From an uncultured Bacilli bacterium (lineage in GTDB: Bacteria > Bacillota_I > Bacilli_A > RF39 > UBA660), in the NCBI GenBank assembly GCA_934149515.1, contig CAKPFD010000003.1, forward strand, positions 1 through 64,000: a stretch of DNA of 64,000 nt, in the 5' to 3' direction. A program made the position numbers and the translations under genes. Numbering within the stretch: position 1 is the first letter of the stretch; every line of letters starts with the position of its first letter. The notes below the pieces were generated by a model. That model was not told where the DNA came from and made no database searches. It saw only the letters and a program-made list of their open reading frames with translations. Shown one piece after another: positions 16,723 through 25,063 of this stretch.

Positions 16723-16786
16723 AATGAGCAGGATAAAACTATCTTGTATTTTTTGGTTATATAAAATTAAGTAAAGGAGAAACGAA

Positions 16787-18721
16787 ATGGGAATTCAATC
16801 TAGTATAGCTGCTGGTATGAAAATTGGTTTAGAAGCAACAAGAGATAGTGGAAATTTATCAAATATTCAAGTTGATGCTGTCAATAAAGCAATTTCTGAT
16901 TTGGAAAGTGCTAATTTTTCTAATCAAAATGATTCACAAAGTGTAAATGTTGAAGAACTTGATTTGAATTTAAACAATTCTGTTCAAGAATTTAAAACTG
17001 AAAAACAAACATTATCAAACGAACAGTACGATCAAGTTATTTCATCATATACCACTCAATATGATGAAACACTTGAACAACTCGATATTGTATTAAAAGC
17101 AAGACAAGAAGAATTAGATGATTTACAAAAACTAGCAATTGATACAGATACAGTAGAAGCAGAAAGAACAGTAACAGAAGAAAATAATGATGCTGATGCT
17201 CAAGTTATTAACATGATTGTTAGTGATATGGATGCATGTCCTGAAGAACGTCTGAAACAATTAGGAATTACACAAGATGAATTTCAGAATTATGATTTAG
17301 AACAATTAAAAGAACTTTATAAAAAGAAAATTCCATCTGTGCAGGAATTATATGGAATTGCAGGTAAAGATGTTAATGAAAAGTTAAGGGAAAATTCGGA
17401 ATTTGTAAATTATGAAGAATATAAAGTAGCAAAAGAAGAAGCAGAAAATGATGTTGCTGCAATAAAAGAAGCAATTAAGAGATTAAAGATTCAAAAAGAG
17501 CAATTACAATATGATTTATTACCATCATTAGATGATTATCAAAATTTTGAAGTAACAACTGTAGAAATAAAAGAAGAAAATGTTTTTGATTGTTTGGATA
17601 CGGATTCTGGTAGTCCATATATTGATTATGATAAGTATTGTGCAAAGTATGGTGCTATCGATGAATTAACTTTTTTAAGCGAAATGAAAGAGAAATATCC
17701 TCAATATGAAGTACGAGGATTAAAGCATCAAGAGATATTAGAGAATATGCTTAAAGTTAGTGATGAAGATGAAAATTTACTTAAAATTTACCAATATTTG
17801 TATGCAAAAGAAGGAAAAGAAGCAGCATATCAATATGTAGAAGATATAGAAGATCATACCAATCAATTATTAGGGAAGAAAAAAGCTGAAGAATTTTTAA
17901 GTACATTAGATGAGAATGATGCTGATTTAGAGGCTAAAATATTTAATCATTTAAAGACGAGTGGAAAAGGATTGATGGATGGGGTTGAGAGTTTTGGTGA
18001 AGGAATAAAGAATATATTTACCTCATCTGATGTTTATAGTGCAAATGAATATGAAGCGATGTTTATAGCAGAAGCCTTACAAGAAAAGGGATATGGTTTA
18101 GATTTTAACTATAATGTAAGTAAAGAAATTGGTAGAGTTACTCCTAGTATTGCGCTTAGTACGATATGTTCTCCATTAGGAGCATCTACTGCTAGTACTA
18201 TTTCTTCTGTTAGTTTAGGTTTATCTTCAACAGGAAATAGTTATCATAATGCTTTAATTGAAGGATATGAGCCATGGAGAGCAGCACTTTATGGTATTGC
18301 TTCTGGTACTAGTAGTGCTTGTTTATCAAAACTTGGAAGTTTACCTGGAATTTCAATGACAGATGAATCTGCTTCTTTACTTGTAAAAATGGTTAAAGAA
18401 GGTGGACAGTCTGCGGCTCAAAGAGTTTTAACAAATGGTTTTTATAATTCTATTATTTTAGGAAAGACGATTGATTTAACAGGACTTTCCGAACAAGCTA
18501 TTCAATCATTTATTGTAGCATCACTTGCTTCTGGTGCTATCAATAAAATTAATGATATTGATGTTAGTATTGATGGAGAAATTGTTCATCTTAGTCTTTC
18601 TGCTATTAAAAGAGTTATAAAGGCTTCTTCTGGTGTTGCTAGTAAATCATCTAGTTTCTTGACAGAGTTACTTTCTACTTCAAGGAGTGGTGGCCATGTC
18701 GATTATGGTAGAAATAGATAG
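16787..18721 (+). CDS. Effector-like protein with coiled coil and Gly/Ser/Ala-rich hydrophobic region
   Basis: A 644-residue protein without a signal peptide or ordinary membrane spans. Residues 1-260 are acidic and helical with long coiled-coil character. Residues about 400-430 include a short Gly-rich stretch, and about 440-600 form a Gly/Ser/Ala-rich region with weak hydrophobic helices. That region includes the G-Y-E-P-W-R-A-A-L-Y-G-I-A-S-G motif that I associate with N-terminal halves of large secreted toxins and phage-borne proteins. The C-terminal 50 residues are too short for a known toxin domain. It sits inside the T4SS locus, so it is a candidate substrate that may insert into membranes. 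Identity is uncertain. Confidence 0.6.
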   Translation: MGIQSSIAAGMKIGLEATRDSGNLSNIQVDAVNKAISDLESANFSNQNDSQSVNVEELDLNLNNSVQEFKTEKQTLSNEQYDQVISSYTTQYDETLEQLDIVLKARQEELDDLQKLAIDTDTVEAERTVTEENNDADAQVINMIVSDMDACPEERLKQLGITQDEFQNYDLEQLKELYKKKIPSVQELYGIAGKDVNEKLRENSEFVNYEEYKVAKEEAENDVAAIKEAIKRLKIQKEQLQYDLLPSLDDYQNFEVTTVEIKEENVFDCLDTDSGSPYIDYDKYCAKYGAIDELTFLSEMKEKYPQYEVRGLKHQEILENMLKVSDEDENLLKIYQYLYAKEGKEAAYQYVEDIEDHTNQLLGKKKAEEFLSTLDENDADLEAKIFNHLKTSGKGLMDGVESFGEGIKNIFTSSDVYSANEYEAMFIAEALQEKGYGLDFNYNVSKEIGRVTPSIALSTICSPLGASTASTISSVSLGLSSTGNSYHNALIEGYEPWRAALYGIASGTSSACLSKLGSLPGISMTDESASLLVKMVKEGGQSAAQRVLTNGFYNSIILGKTIDLTGLSEQAIQSFIVASLASGAINKINDIDVSIDGEIVHLSLSAIKRVIKASSGVASKSSSFLTELLSTSRSGGHVDYGRNR

Positions 18722-18969
18722 TAATGATAAAAATAAAGGTTGATGGTAAAATTTTAGTAGTTTTATAAGACTGTATTATGGTTGTTAATAATTAAAAAAC
18801 GTATTGTTTTGTTACTATAATGCAATTGGAAAATTATTGATTGCTAATTCTTTCTTAACTTTTAATTAGTATTCTATTTAATTTGTACTAGCTTTCGTGT
18901 AGCAAATACGTTATAATGATACTAGATAGAAAATTGTGCTTAAAACGTATTAAAAGGAGATTGTTAGGT

Positions 18970-20085
18970 ATGAAACGAAAAATTAAAAATTTACTTTTTC
19001 TTATAGGATTGTTTTTCTTAGGATTCATGCCGAACAATGTGGAAGCATTACAATGTAAATATGATGTACATATGTATAATCAGGATGATGGTTTTTCTAA
19101 TATAGTTATTTTCAAAATTAATACTAATGCTTCGACGGTTGAATTACCTGAAATAGATAGAAAACAATTAAATGGTTATGGCTATTTTTGGTCGTTGCAG
19201 GATAGTTATGCTGATTTTTATTTGAAACAAGCAAAAAAAAATGGTAAGTTTCATTGCCCTAATATTGTGCTTCAAAATGTACCACCAAATCTAGCATTCG
19301 TAAAAGAGGATGATTCTATTAATGCAGCTGGATATTTCGTTGTTTCACCAGAAACAATTATTGAAGATGCTGATACTGAAAACGAAATAGAAAAAGTTTC
19401 TGATTCTTGTTCTGCACCTGTTGTGGTAGTAGATGCTGATGGGGTAGATACTATAGATGAATCTTATACTGTTTCCTTTAAAATTAGTACTGGACGTACA
19501 AAACAATGGTCTATTGATGATAGTATTGAGTATACAATTGCTGGGTATTCCAAGGGTGATTGGCAACTACCATATGATGATAAAAAAACTTTTTATTTAA
19601 CTAAAGAGCTTTTGAATTCAGTGTATAAAAATAGTAGTTTGGATGTAAGTTGTCCTGAAAAAGTATATGCCTGTAAAACAGGTGGGGATTCGATAAGCCC
19701 GACAGCACGCTATGAACTTTATTTGTCGCCTAGTTGTAGTGAAGCAAAAAAAGATTATTTGAATAACGTTAGCTTGGATGGGATGAATCAATCTATTAGT
19801 TGTAGCGGATTGTTTGCCGATCAGAATGAAGGATCTGTTTATTGGTTATTGCAAAAGATATTAAATTATATGAAGTTGTTAGGGCCAATTTTAGTTGTAC
19901 TTTTGAGTTCTGTTGATTTTATTAAGGCGGTAATGTCATCTGATGAAAATGCAATGAAAGTAGCACAAAAAAAATTAATGGTGCGTTTAGTAGCAGCAAT
20001 TGCCTTGTTTTTGCTACCTTCCCTTATTCAATTAATTATAAGTCTTTTAGGTGGAATAATTGATTCAAATTGTTTATTACAGTAA
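18970..20085 (+). CDS. Secreted protein with C-terminal VirB2/TrbC-like hairpin
   Basis: A 371-residue protein with a signal peptide (M-K-R-K-I-K-N, hydrophobic core, cleavage near V-E-A) and a Cys-containing outer domain of about 280 residues. It ends in two hydrophobic helices (about 305-325 and 345-368) joined by S-S-D-E-N-A-M-K-V-A-Q-K-K-L-M. The C-terminal part matches the small VirB2-like protein at 15796-16152. The ATG at 18970 is chosen because a signal peptide follows directly and AAGGAGA precedes it. A TATAAT at 18912-18917 may be its -10 box. It may be an anchored surface subunit of the channel. Confidence 0.65.
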   Translation: MKRKIKNLLFLIGLFFLGFMPNNVEALQCKYDVHMYNQDDGFSNIVIFKINTNASTVELPEIDRKQLNGYGYFWSLQDSYADFYLKQAKKNGKFHCPNIVLQNVPPNLAFVKEDDSINAAGYFVVSPETIIEDADTENEIEKVSDSCSAPVVVVDADGVDTIDESYTVSFKISTGRTKQWSIDDSIEYTIAGYSKGDWQLPYDDKKTFYLTKELLNSVYKNSSLDVSCPEKVYACKTGGDSISPTARYELYLSPSCSEAKKDYLNNVSLDGMNQSISCSGLFADQNEGSVYWLLQKILNYMKLLGPILVVLLSSVDFIKAVMSSDENAMKVAQKKLMVRLVAAIALFLLPSLIQLIISLLGGIIDSNCLLQ

Positions 20086-20106
20086 GAGCGTAAAGCTCTT
20101 TTTTCT
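20084..20106 (+). terminator. Rho-independent terminator
   Basis: AAGAGC (20084-20089) and GCTCTT (20095-20100) form a stem with a 5-nt loop and a T-run. It overlaps the stop codon of the preceding gene. Confidence 0.8.
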
Positions 20107-20119
20107 TTCTATAAAATAT

Positions 20120-20148
20120 TTGAAATTAAGTTAATTCTATGATACTAT
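20120..20148 (+). promoter_or_regulatory. Promoter for the T4SS core operon
   Basis: TTGAAA (20120-20125), a 17-nt spacer and TACTAT (20143-20148), 48 nt before the ATG. The genes that follow to 30287 are tightly packed with no other clear promoter. Confidence 0.6.
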
Positions 20149-20195
20149 TAAAGTGATATATTTATCCTATAGTTTTTGATAGGAGGAGTGATGGT

Positions 20196-22382
20196 ATGGG
20201 ATCTACTACAAAAGCCGCTTGGTATTGGGATATTATTAGAGAGCTGTTAGCTCACATTGATAATGTTGGTTATGCTATTTTGGGTACAGTTTATAAAATT
20301 TTTTATGCTATAGCAACAGCTACAATCATTTCTGGTGATGTGATTCGTAATTTTTATAGTCGTATACAGTTAATTCTTGGCATTTTGATGATGTTCAAGC
20401 TTGCTATGTCTATTTTAAATATTATTATTAATCCAGATTTAGTAACTGATTCAAAACAAGGTGGTACAAAAATTATTACTCGAGTAGTAACTGCCTTATT
20501 TATGCTTTTGCTTGTTATACCGATTAATCTTCCTCTTGAAGAAGCTGATAGAACGAATAGTGGAAAGGCCTTGTCATTAAATTCCTATATTTATGATCAT
20601 GGTATTTTGTTTGGCTTTTTATATAAATTTCAAGATAGTATGATGCGTGAAAATATTATGGGACGTTTAATTTTAGGAACAACTGGTGGTGGAACCAGTT
20701 CTAGTGAAAATAATGATAGTAATGATTTAGATCGTGATTTTAATGACATTGATGCCAATAATTTGAGTGAAGTTGGTCGTAATATAGCTGCACAGGTTGC
20801 TAAAACTTTTATTCGTCCTAATGTTAAAAATGAATCTGAACCGTATTGTTATACAGATGCCAGTCAGGTAAGTGCTGATTCTGATTTTAATTCTTCTTAT
20901 GATCCGGATACTAATCCGTGTCCTAATGTGAGATGTCCAGCAGAAGTTTATCGTTCTGGCTATACGGATGAAGCTCTTGCTGCCTCTAGTGTTGTTAGAG
21001 TTATCAATACAAAATGTAAAGATTCTGAGTTAAATAAAAAGGTATATGCATTTAATTATATGCCACTTGTTGGTTTGCTTTCTAGTGCTTTTATGTCTGT
21101 TATTATAATAGGATTTACAGTTGATATTGCAGTTCGTGCAATAAAACTTGCTGTATTGAGATTGATTGCTCCAATTCCAATATTGAGTTATGTTGATCCT
21201 AAGAGTCAAAAGGATGGTGCTTTTGGCAATTGGACGAAATCATTAATTAGCACTTATATTGATTTGTTCATACGACTTGCTATTATTTATTTTGGTGCTT
21301 TTTTGATTCAATCTTTATTTAGCTCTGGAACATTTGCAGGTATTAATTCAGGAAATGCTTTTATTGATATGTTATCTACTGTTGTTATTATTATTGGTAT
21401 TTTAATTTTTATGAAACAAGCTCCTGCCTTTTTAAAAAGTGCTCTAGGAATTAAGGGCGAACCAATGAGTAATATTGGACTTGCTGGCTTATTTGGTGGT
21501 GCTGCTATGGCTATTGGTGGCGGAGGTGCTGCTGGCTTTGCACTTGGTATGATGCAGGGAGTGAGTGGAGCTGAAGAAGCAATAAAACAAGGAAAGGGTT
21601 TTTCTCCATTTGCTTCGTGGAAGACAAATCGTGATCAGATGGCTAAAATTAGAACCGGTGACAAAGATGCGCGTGGTGGTGTAATGGGTGGTATGATGGA
21701 TCGTGCATTATATCGTACACGTGAAAGACGTTTGGGTAAAATGGGATTGACATATGAAGCTATGGAAACTGCTAAAGCGAGAGCTCATGCTCAACAGGAA
21801 GCTGTTCAAAGAGCACAACTTAATCGTGATCTTGCTTATGAGCAATTAAAAAATGCAAAAATTTTCTCTAATCCAAAATCATTACCACCAATTGGAGAAG
21901 CACCAAATAAGGATGATTTTATGAAAACAGTTCAAGTACCTACCGGAATTGCGAATATAGATCCTTACAATCCAAAGAAGCAACACTTTAAAGAAGAACA
22001 GGTTTTGGATGATGATGCTTATAATGCAGCAATGAAAGAATACAATCAACGAGTATCAGAACGACAAAATCAACAGTCTTTATGGGATACATATATTAGA
22101 GCAGAGCAAAAATTATCAACTGCACAAGAATTGTCTACTAAACTTGATAAGAATTACAAAAGTATTAGTGAGGTTAGAGGTACTTATGGTACTAATTCAA
22201 CTACTGGTGGAGAATTTGGTGGAGATACAAGCCGAGTTCGTAGACGTGAAGGAGATAAGAGAACACAATTTGATGTAAATTCTAATGGAGAAGTTTCTCG
22301 TCTTGATGATGTTGGTGTTGATGCTATTATATCTGAAACTGGTAGTAGCCCTCGTTCTGGTGGCCGTGGCCATAGGCCATAA
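20196..22382 (+). CDS. VirB6/TrbL-like channel protein
   Basis: A 728-residue polytopic protein. Early spans lie at about 25-55, 65-90 and 100-115. An outer loop with several Cys follows (about 215-280). Further spans at about 295-330 and 350-420 include the family-typical V-D-I-A-V-R-A-I-K-L...I-A-P-I-P stretch. A Gly/Ala-rich segment (about 430-455) leads to a long charged cytoplasmic tail (about 460-728) with coiled-coil character. VirB6/TrbL proteins form the inner-membrane channel of type IV secretion systems. It starts at ATG 20196 with AGGAGG at 20181-20186 and is followed by the PrgI-like gene after 20 nt. Confidence 0.82.
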   Translation: MGSTTKAAWYWDIIRELLAHIDNVGYAILGTVYKIFYAIATATIISGDVIRNFYSRIQLILGILMMFKLAMSILNIIINPDLVTDSKQGGTKIITRVVTALFMLLLVIPINLPLEEADRTNSGKALSLNSYIYDHGILFGFLYKFQDSMMRENIMGRLILGTTGGGTSSSENNDSNDLDRDFNDIDANNLSEVGRNIAAQVAKTFIRPNVKNESEPYCYTDASQVSADSDFNSSYDPDTNPCPNVRCPAEVYRSGYTDEALAASSVVRVINTKCKDSELNKKVYAFNYMPLVGLLSSAFMSVIIIGFTVDIAVRAIKLAVLRLIAPIPILSYVDPKSQKDGAFGNWTKSLISTYIDLFIRLAIIYFGAFLIQSLFSSGTFAGINSGNAFIDMLSTVVIIIGILIFMKQAPAFLKSALGIKGEPMSNIGLAGLFGGAAMAIGGGGAAGFALGMMQGVSGAEEAIKQGKGFSPFASWKTNRDQMAKIRTGDKDARGGVMGGMMDRALYRTRERRLGKMGLTYEAMETAKARAHAQQEAVQRAQLNRDLAYEQLKNAKIFSNPKSLPPIGEAPNKDDFMKTVQVPTGIANIDPYNPKKQHFKEEQVLDDDAYNAAMKEYNQRVSERQNQQSLWDTYIRAEQKLSTAQELSTKLDKNYKSISEVRGTYGTNSTTGGEFGGDTSRVRRREGDKRTQFDVNSNGEVSRLDDVGVDAIISETGSSPRSGGRGHRP

Positions 22383-22402
22383 TGAAAAGGAGTGTGATAT
22401 AA

Positions 22403-22723
22403 GTGAACTATTTAATTCCGGCAAATACAAAAAGAGGGACATTAATTTTTGGTATATTTCGACCGGCTGATGCTATTATCTTTGGTGTTGGTGTATTAGT
22501 AACAATTGTTTTGTTAGCCATTATGCCGGTTGGAACTACTTTGCAATTACTTTTAGTGCTTTTACCAGCAGCAATTTGTACTTTTTTAGTTATTCCTGTT
22601 CCTAATTATCATAATATGTTAACAATTATTATTGAGTTATATACATTTCTTACTACACGTCAGAAATATATTTGGAAAGGTTGGTGTGTGAAGGATGTCG
22701 AAGACGTCAAGAAAGATCGGTAG
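22403..22723 (+). CDS. PrgI/VirB3-like protein
   Basis: A 106-residue protein with the PrgI-family pattern: a short N-terminus with I-P-A-N, two adjacent spans (about 26-45 and 47-68), then a charged tail. PrgI proteins take the place of VirB3 in Gram-positive type IV systems and normally precede the VirB4 gene, as here. The 3' end overlaps the next gene by 29 nt, which indicates translational coupling. Confidence 0.82.
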   Translation: MNYLIPANTKRGTLIFGIFRPADAIIFGVGVLVTIVLLAIMPVGTTLQLLLVLLPAAICTFLVIPVPNYHNMLTIIIELYTFLTTRQKYIWKGWCVKDVEDVKKDR

Positions 22724-23252
22724 TCCTTATACCGAAGATTGGTTACCAGTTGAATCTATTCAAAATGGTATGATTGTTTGCTCTAACAAACAAAAAGTTA
22801 CTGGAGTAAAAATTGCTCCTAGAAATATCTTTATCTTAGATGCTCAAGCACAAGATAATGTATTAATCAGTTTAAAAAACTTTTATAATATGATTGATTT
22901 TGAATTCTGGTTAGTTGTAGCAGATCGCCCAGTTGATATATCAATTTATATGTCACAATTACAACTTTTGTATAATGATACAACTTCTCCAGCAATTCGT
23001 AAAATCATTATGCAAGATATTGATAAGGGTAATACCTTTGTTAACAATAATATTGTTGATACGGAATATTATATTTTATTTAAAGATAGAGATGTTAATA
23101 AATTACAGAAACAAATTCGTTTATTAATCAACGGCTTGGCAGGATGTGGATTGAATGCTAGCCAGGTTAGTAATGATGATTTGCGAATTATTTTAGAGAA
23201 CTTCTTAAATGGAGGAAAATCAACAGAGTTTGGGACGGTGATGCCGGTATGA
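22695..23252 (+). CDS. TrsD-like T4SS protein
   Basis: A 185-residue soluble protein that begins with a D-W-L-P-V-x-x-I-x-N-G motif typical of TrsD-type proteins (and of some VirB4 N-termini) in Gram-positive conjugation systems. It overlaps the VirB4 gene by 4 nt at an ATGA junction. It has no Walker motifs. It may be a detached N-terminal domain or partner of the ATPase; the clean start/stop overlap argues against a recent frameshift. Confidence 0.65.
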   Translation: MSKTSRKIGSPYTEDWLPVESIQNGMIVCSNKQKVTGVKIAPRNIFILDAQAQDNVLISLKNFYNMIDFEFWLVVADRPVDISIYMSQLQLLYNDTTSPAIRKIIMQDIDKGNTFVNNNIVDTEYYILFKDRDVNKLQKQIRLLINGLAGCGLNASQVSNDDLRIILENFLNGGKSTEFGTVMPV

Positions 23253-25039
23253 GTATAAGTTTAAAAAGTCAAATTGCTCCAAAAGGTTTGCAATTTAATG
23301 CAAGCGATTTCTTTATTAGTGATAAGTATGCCACAATTTTAACGGTGGTATCTTATCCTAAATATATTAATCCTGGTTATTTATCTATGCTGACTTCTAT
23401 GAGTGGTATTAAAATTGTTATTAAGCATATACCAGTTCCTTTTTCTACTATGTCTAAAATGATTAACCGTCAAATTGCAGATTTAAGAGAAAAGTATCGT
23501 CAAGAAAAGGATCAAACAGCTAAAGAAAAAATACGACAAGATGCAGAAAGTTTGGAATATTTTGTATCTATGCTTGCTTCTAGCCAAGCACGTATCTTTG
23601 ATTTCCAAATGCACATTATGATTAATGCTGATACTAGAGAAGAATTAGAATTAAAGAAAGTCAATGTTAAGAATTATTTGGATGCCATGGAATTAAGAGC
23701 AATTTCTTTACGTTTTGAGCAAGAAAAAGTTTTAAAAAGTATTTTACCAGTTTTCCCAAGTCAAGATGTTGAAGAAAGAATTGGTACGCCGATTCCATCT
23801 CCTACGATAGCAGCAATGTATCCATTTATTTTTGATAGTATTAAAGATCCTGGCTTATCTGTATTGCTTGGTGTTGATTTCTCTGGTGGTGTTATTTTAT
23901 TCAATCAATTCTTATATCAAATTCGAAAAGAGAGTAATCGGAATAATGCTAATATGATTATGCTTGGTACTTCTGGTAGTGGTAAAAGTACAGCTGCTAA
24001 GTTGATTTTACGTAGTCATATACGAAATGGTTGCCAGATTGTTGCTATCGATCCTGAAAATGAATTAGAAGAAATCACACGTACTTTTGGTGGTGATACT
24101 ATTGATATTGGTAAAGGTGGAGAATTTGGTTTAATTAATCCATTAGAAGTTATTATCGATGCTGATGAAGAAGAGATTGCTCAAGGTTTAGGATATACAG
24201 TTTTAACTAGAACATTACAATCTTTAAAAGCATTTATGCGTTATTATGATCCTTCTATTGAAGAAGATGTTTTAACGATGTTTAGTGAAGTTGTCCAAGA
24301 TACTTACAAACGTTTTGGAATTGATTTTAATACAGATTTTTCTAAATTTACTTCTCAAGATTATCCAACTTTTACCGATGTTTATGCTACTATCAAAGGA
24401 CGTTTGATGTCAATGACAGAGCAGACACATGAACGTGATATTATGCAGCGTTTGGAACTTAAAATTAGACCATTGACGAAAGAGTTAAAATTTTATTTTG
24501 ATGGTAAGACGACGGTTAGTGCTAATAGTGATTTTATGGTATTTAATATTAAGGAATTGATGAATTCAGATACAAATGTCCGTAATGCTTTATTCTTTAA
24601 TGTTTTAAAATATGCTTGGGGCTTATGTTTGGATGTCAATGTTAATACTATTTTAATGGTTGACGAAGCCCATGTTTTACTTGGTTCTAATAACGTTTTG
24701 GGAGCTGATTTCTTAGCACAAGTTCAAAGACGTGCTCGTAAATATAATACTGGTACAATTATTATTACTCAACAACCAAGTGATTTTTCTGATCCTGCTG
24801 TTATTACACAAGGGAAAGCTATTTTTGATAACTCAGCTTATTATTTAGTGATGGGTCTTAAGAAACAAGCAGTAGATGATTTATCAAGATTGATTGATTT
24901 AAATGATAATGAAAAAGATAGTATTAAACGTTATTCGCAAGGAGAAGCATTGTTTGTTTGTGGTAATCGACGAATGCGTATTAATGTTGTAGTGACAAAT
25001 GAAGAGTTAGAATCCTTTGGCTCTGGTGGTGGATTTTAA
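23249..25039 (+). CDS. virB4: VirB4-family secretion ATPase
   Basis: A 596-residue cytoplasmic ATPase that energises type IV secretion. Walker A is G-T-S-G-S-G-K-S-T (Lys246) and Walker B is L-M-V-D-E-A-H (Asp472, Glu473). A later R-R-A-R-K-Y-N and I-T-Q-Q-P-S motif is typical of the TraE/TrsE/VirB4 family. The N-terminal part (1-220) matches the CagE/TrbE-like VirB4 domain. The length is near the usual value once the separate upstream TrsD-like protein is allowed for. Confidence 0.93.
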   Translation: MSISLKSQIAPKGLQFNASDFFISDKYATILTVVSYPKYINPGYLSMLTSMSGIKIVIKHIPVPFSTMSKMINRQIADLREKYRQEKDQTAKEKIRQDAESLEYFVSMLASSQARIFDFQMHIMINADTREELELKKVNVKNYLDAMELRAISLRFEQEKVLKSILPVFPSQDVEERIGTPIPSPTIAAMYPFIFDSIKDPGLSVLLGVDFSGGVILFNQFLYQIRKESNRNNANMIMLGTSGSGKSTAAKLILRSHIRNGCQIVAIDPENELEEITRTFGGDTIDIGKGGEFGLINPLEVIIDADEEEIAQGLGYTVLTRTLQSLKAFMRYYDPSIEEDVLTMFSEVVQDTYKRFGIDFNTDFSKFTSQDYPTFTDVYATIKGRLMSMTEQTHERDIMQRLELKIRPLTKELKFYFDGKTTVSANSDFMVFNIKELMNSDTNVRNALFFNVLKYAWGLCLDVNVNTILMVDEAHVLLGSNNVLGADFLAQVQRRARKYNTGTIIITQQPSDFSDPAVITQGKAIFDNSAYYLVMGLKKQAVDDLSRLIDLNDNEKDSIKRYSQGEALFVCGNRRMRINVVVTNEELESFGSGGGF

Positions 25040-25063
25040 AAAATAGTAGGGTGGTGAGTTACG

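Noticed and set aside
16787..18721. LXG or WXG100 (type VII) effector
   Set aside because: It lacks the L-x-G or W-x-G motif and no EssC-type ATPase is present; the link to the T4SS is only by position.
22695..25039. VirB4 split by a frameshift
   Set aside because: The two frames meet at a normal ATGA start/stop overlap, the second has a full VirB4 N-terminal domain, and the first matches separate TrsD-like proteins.
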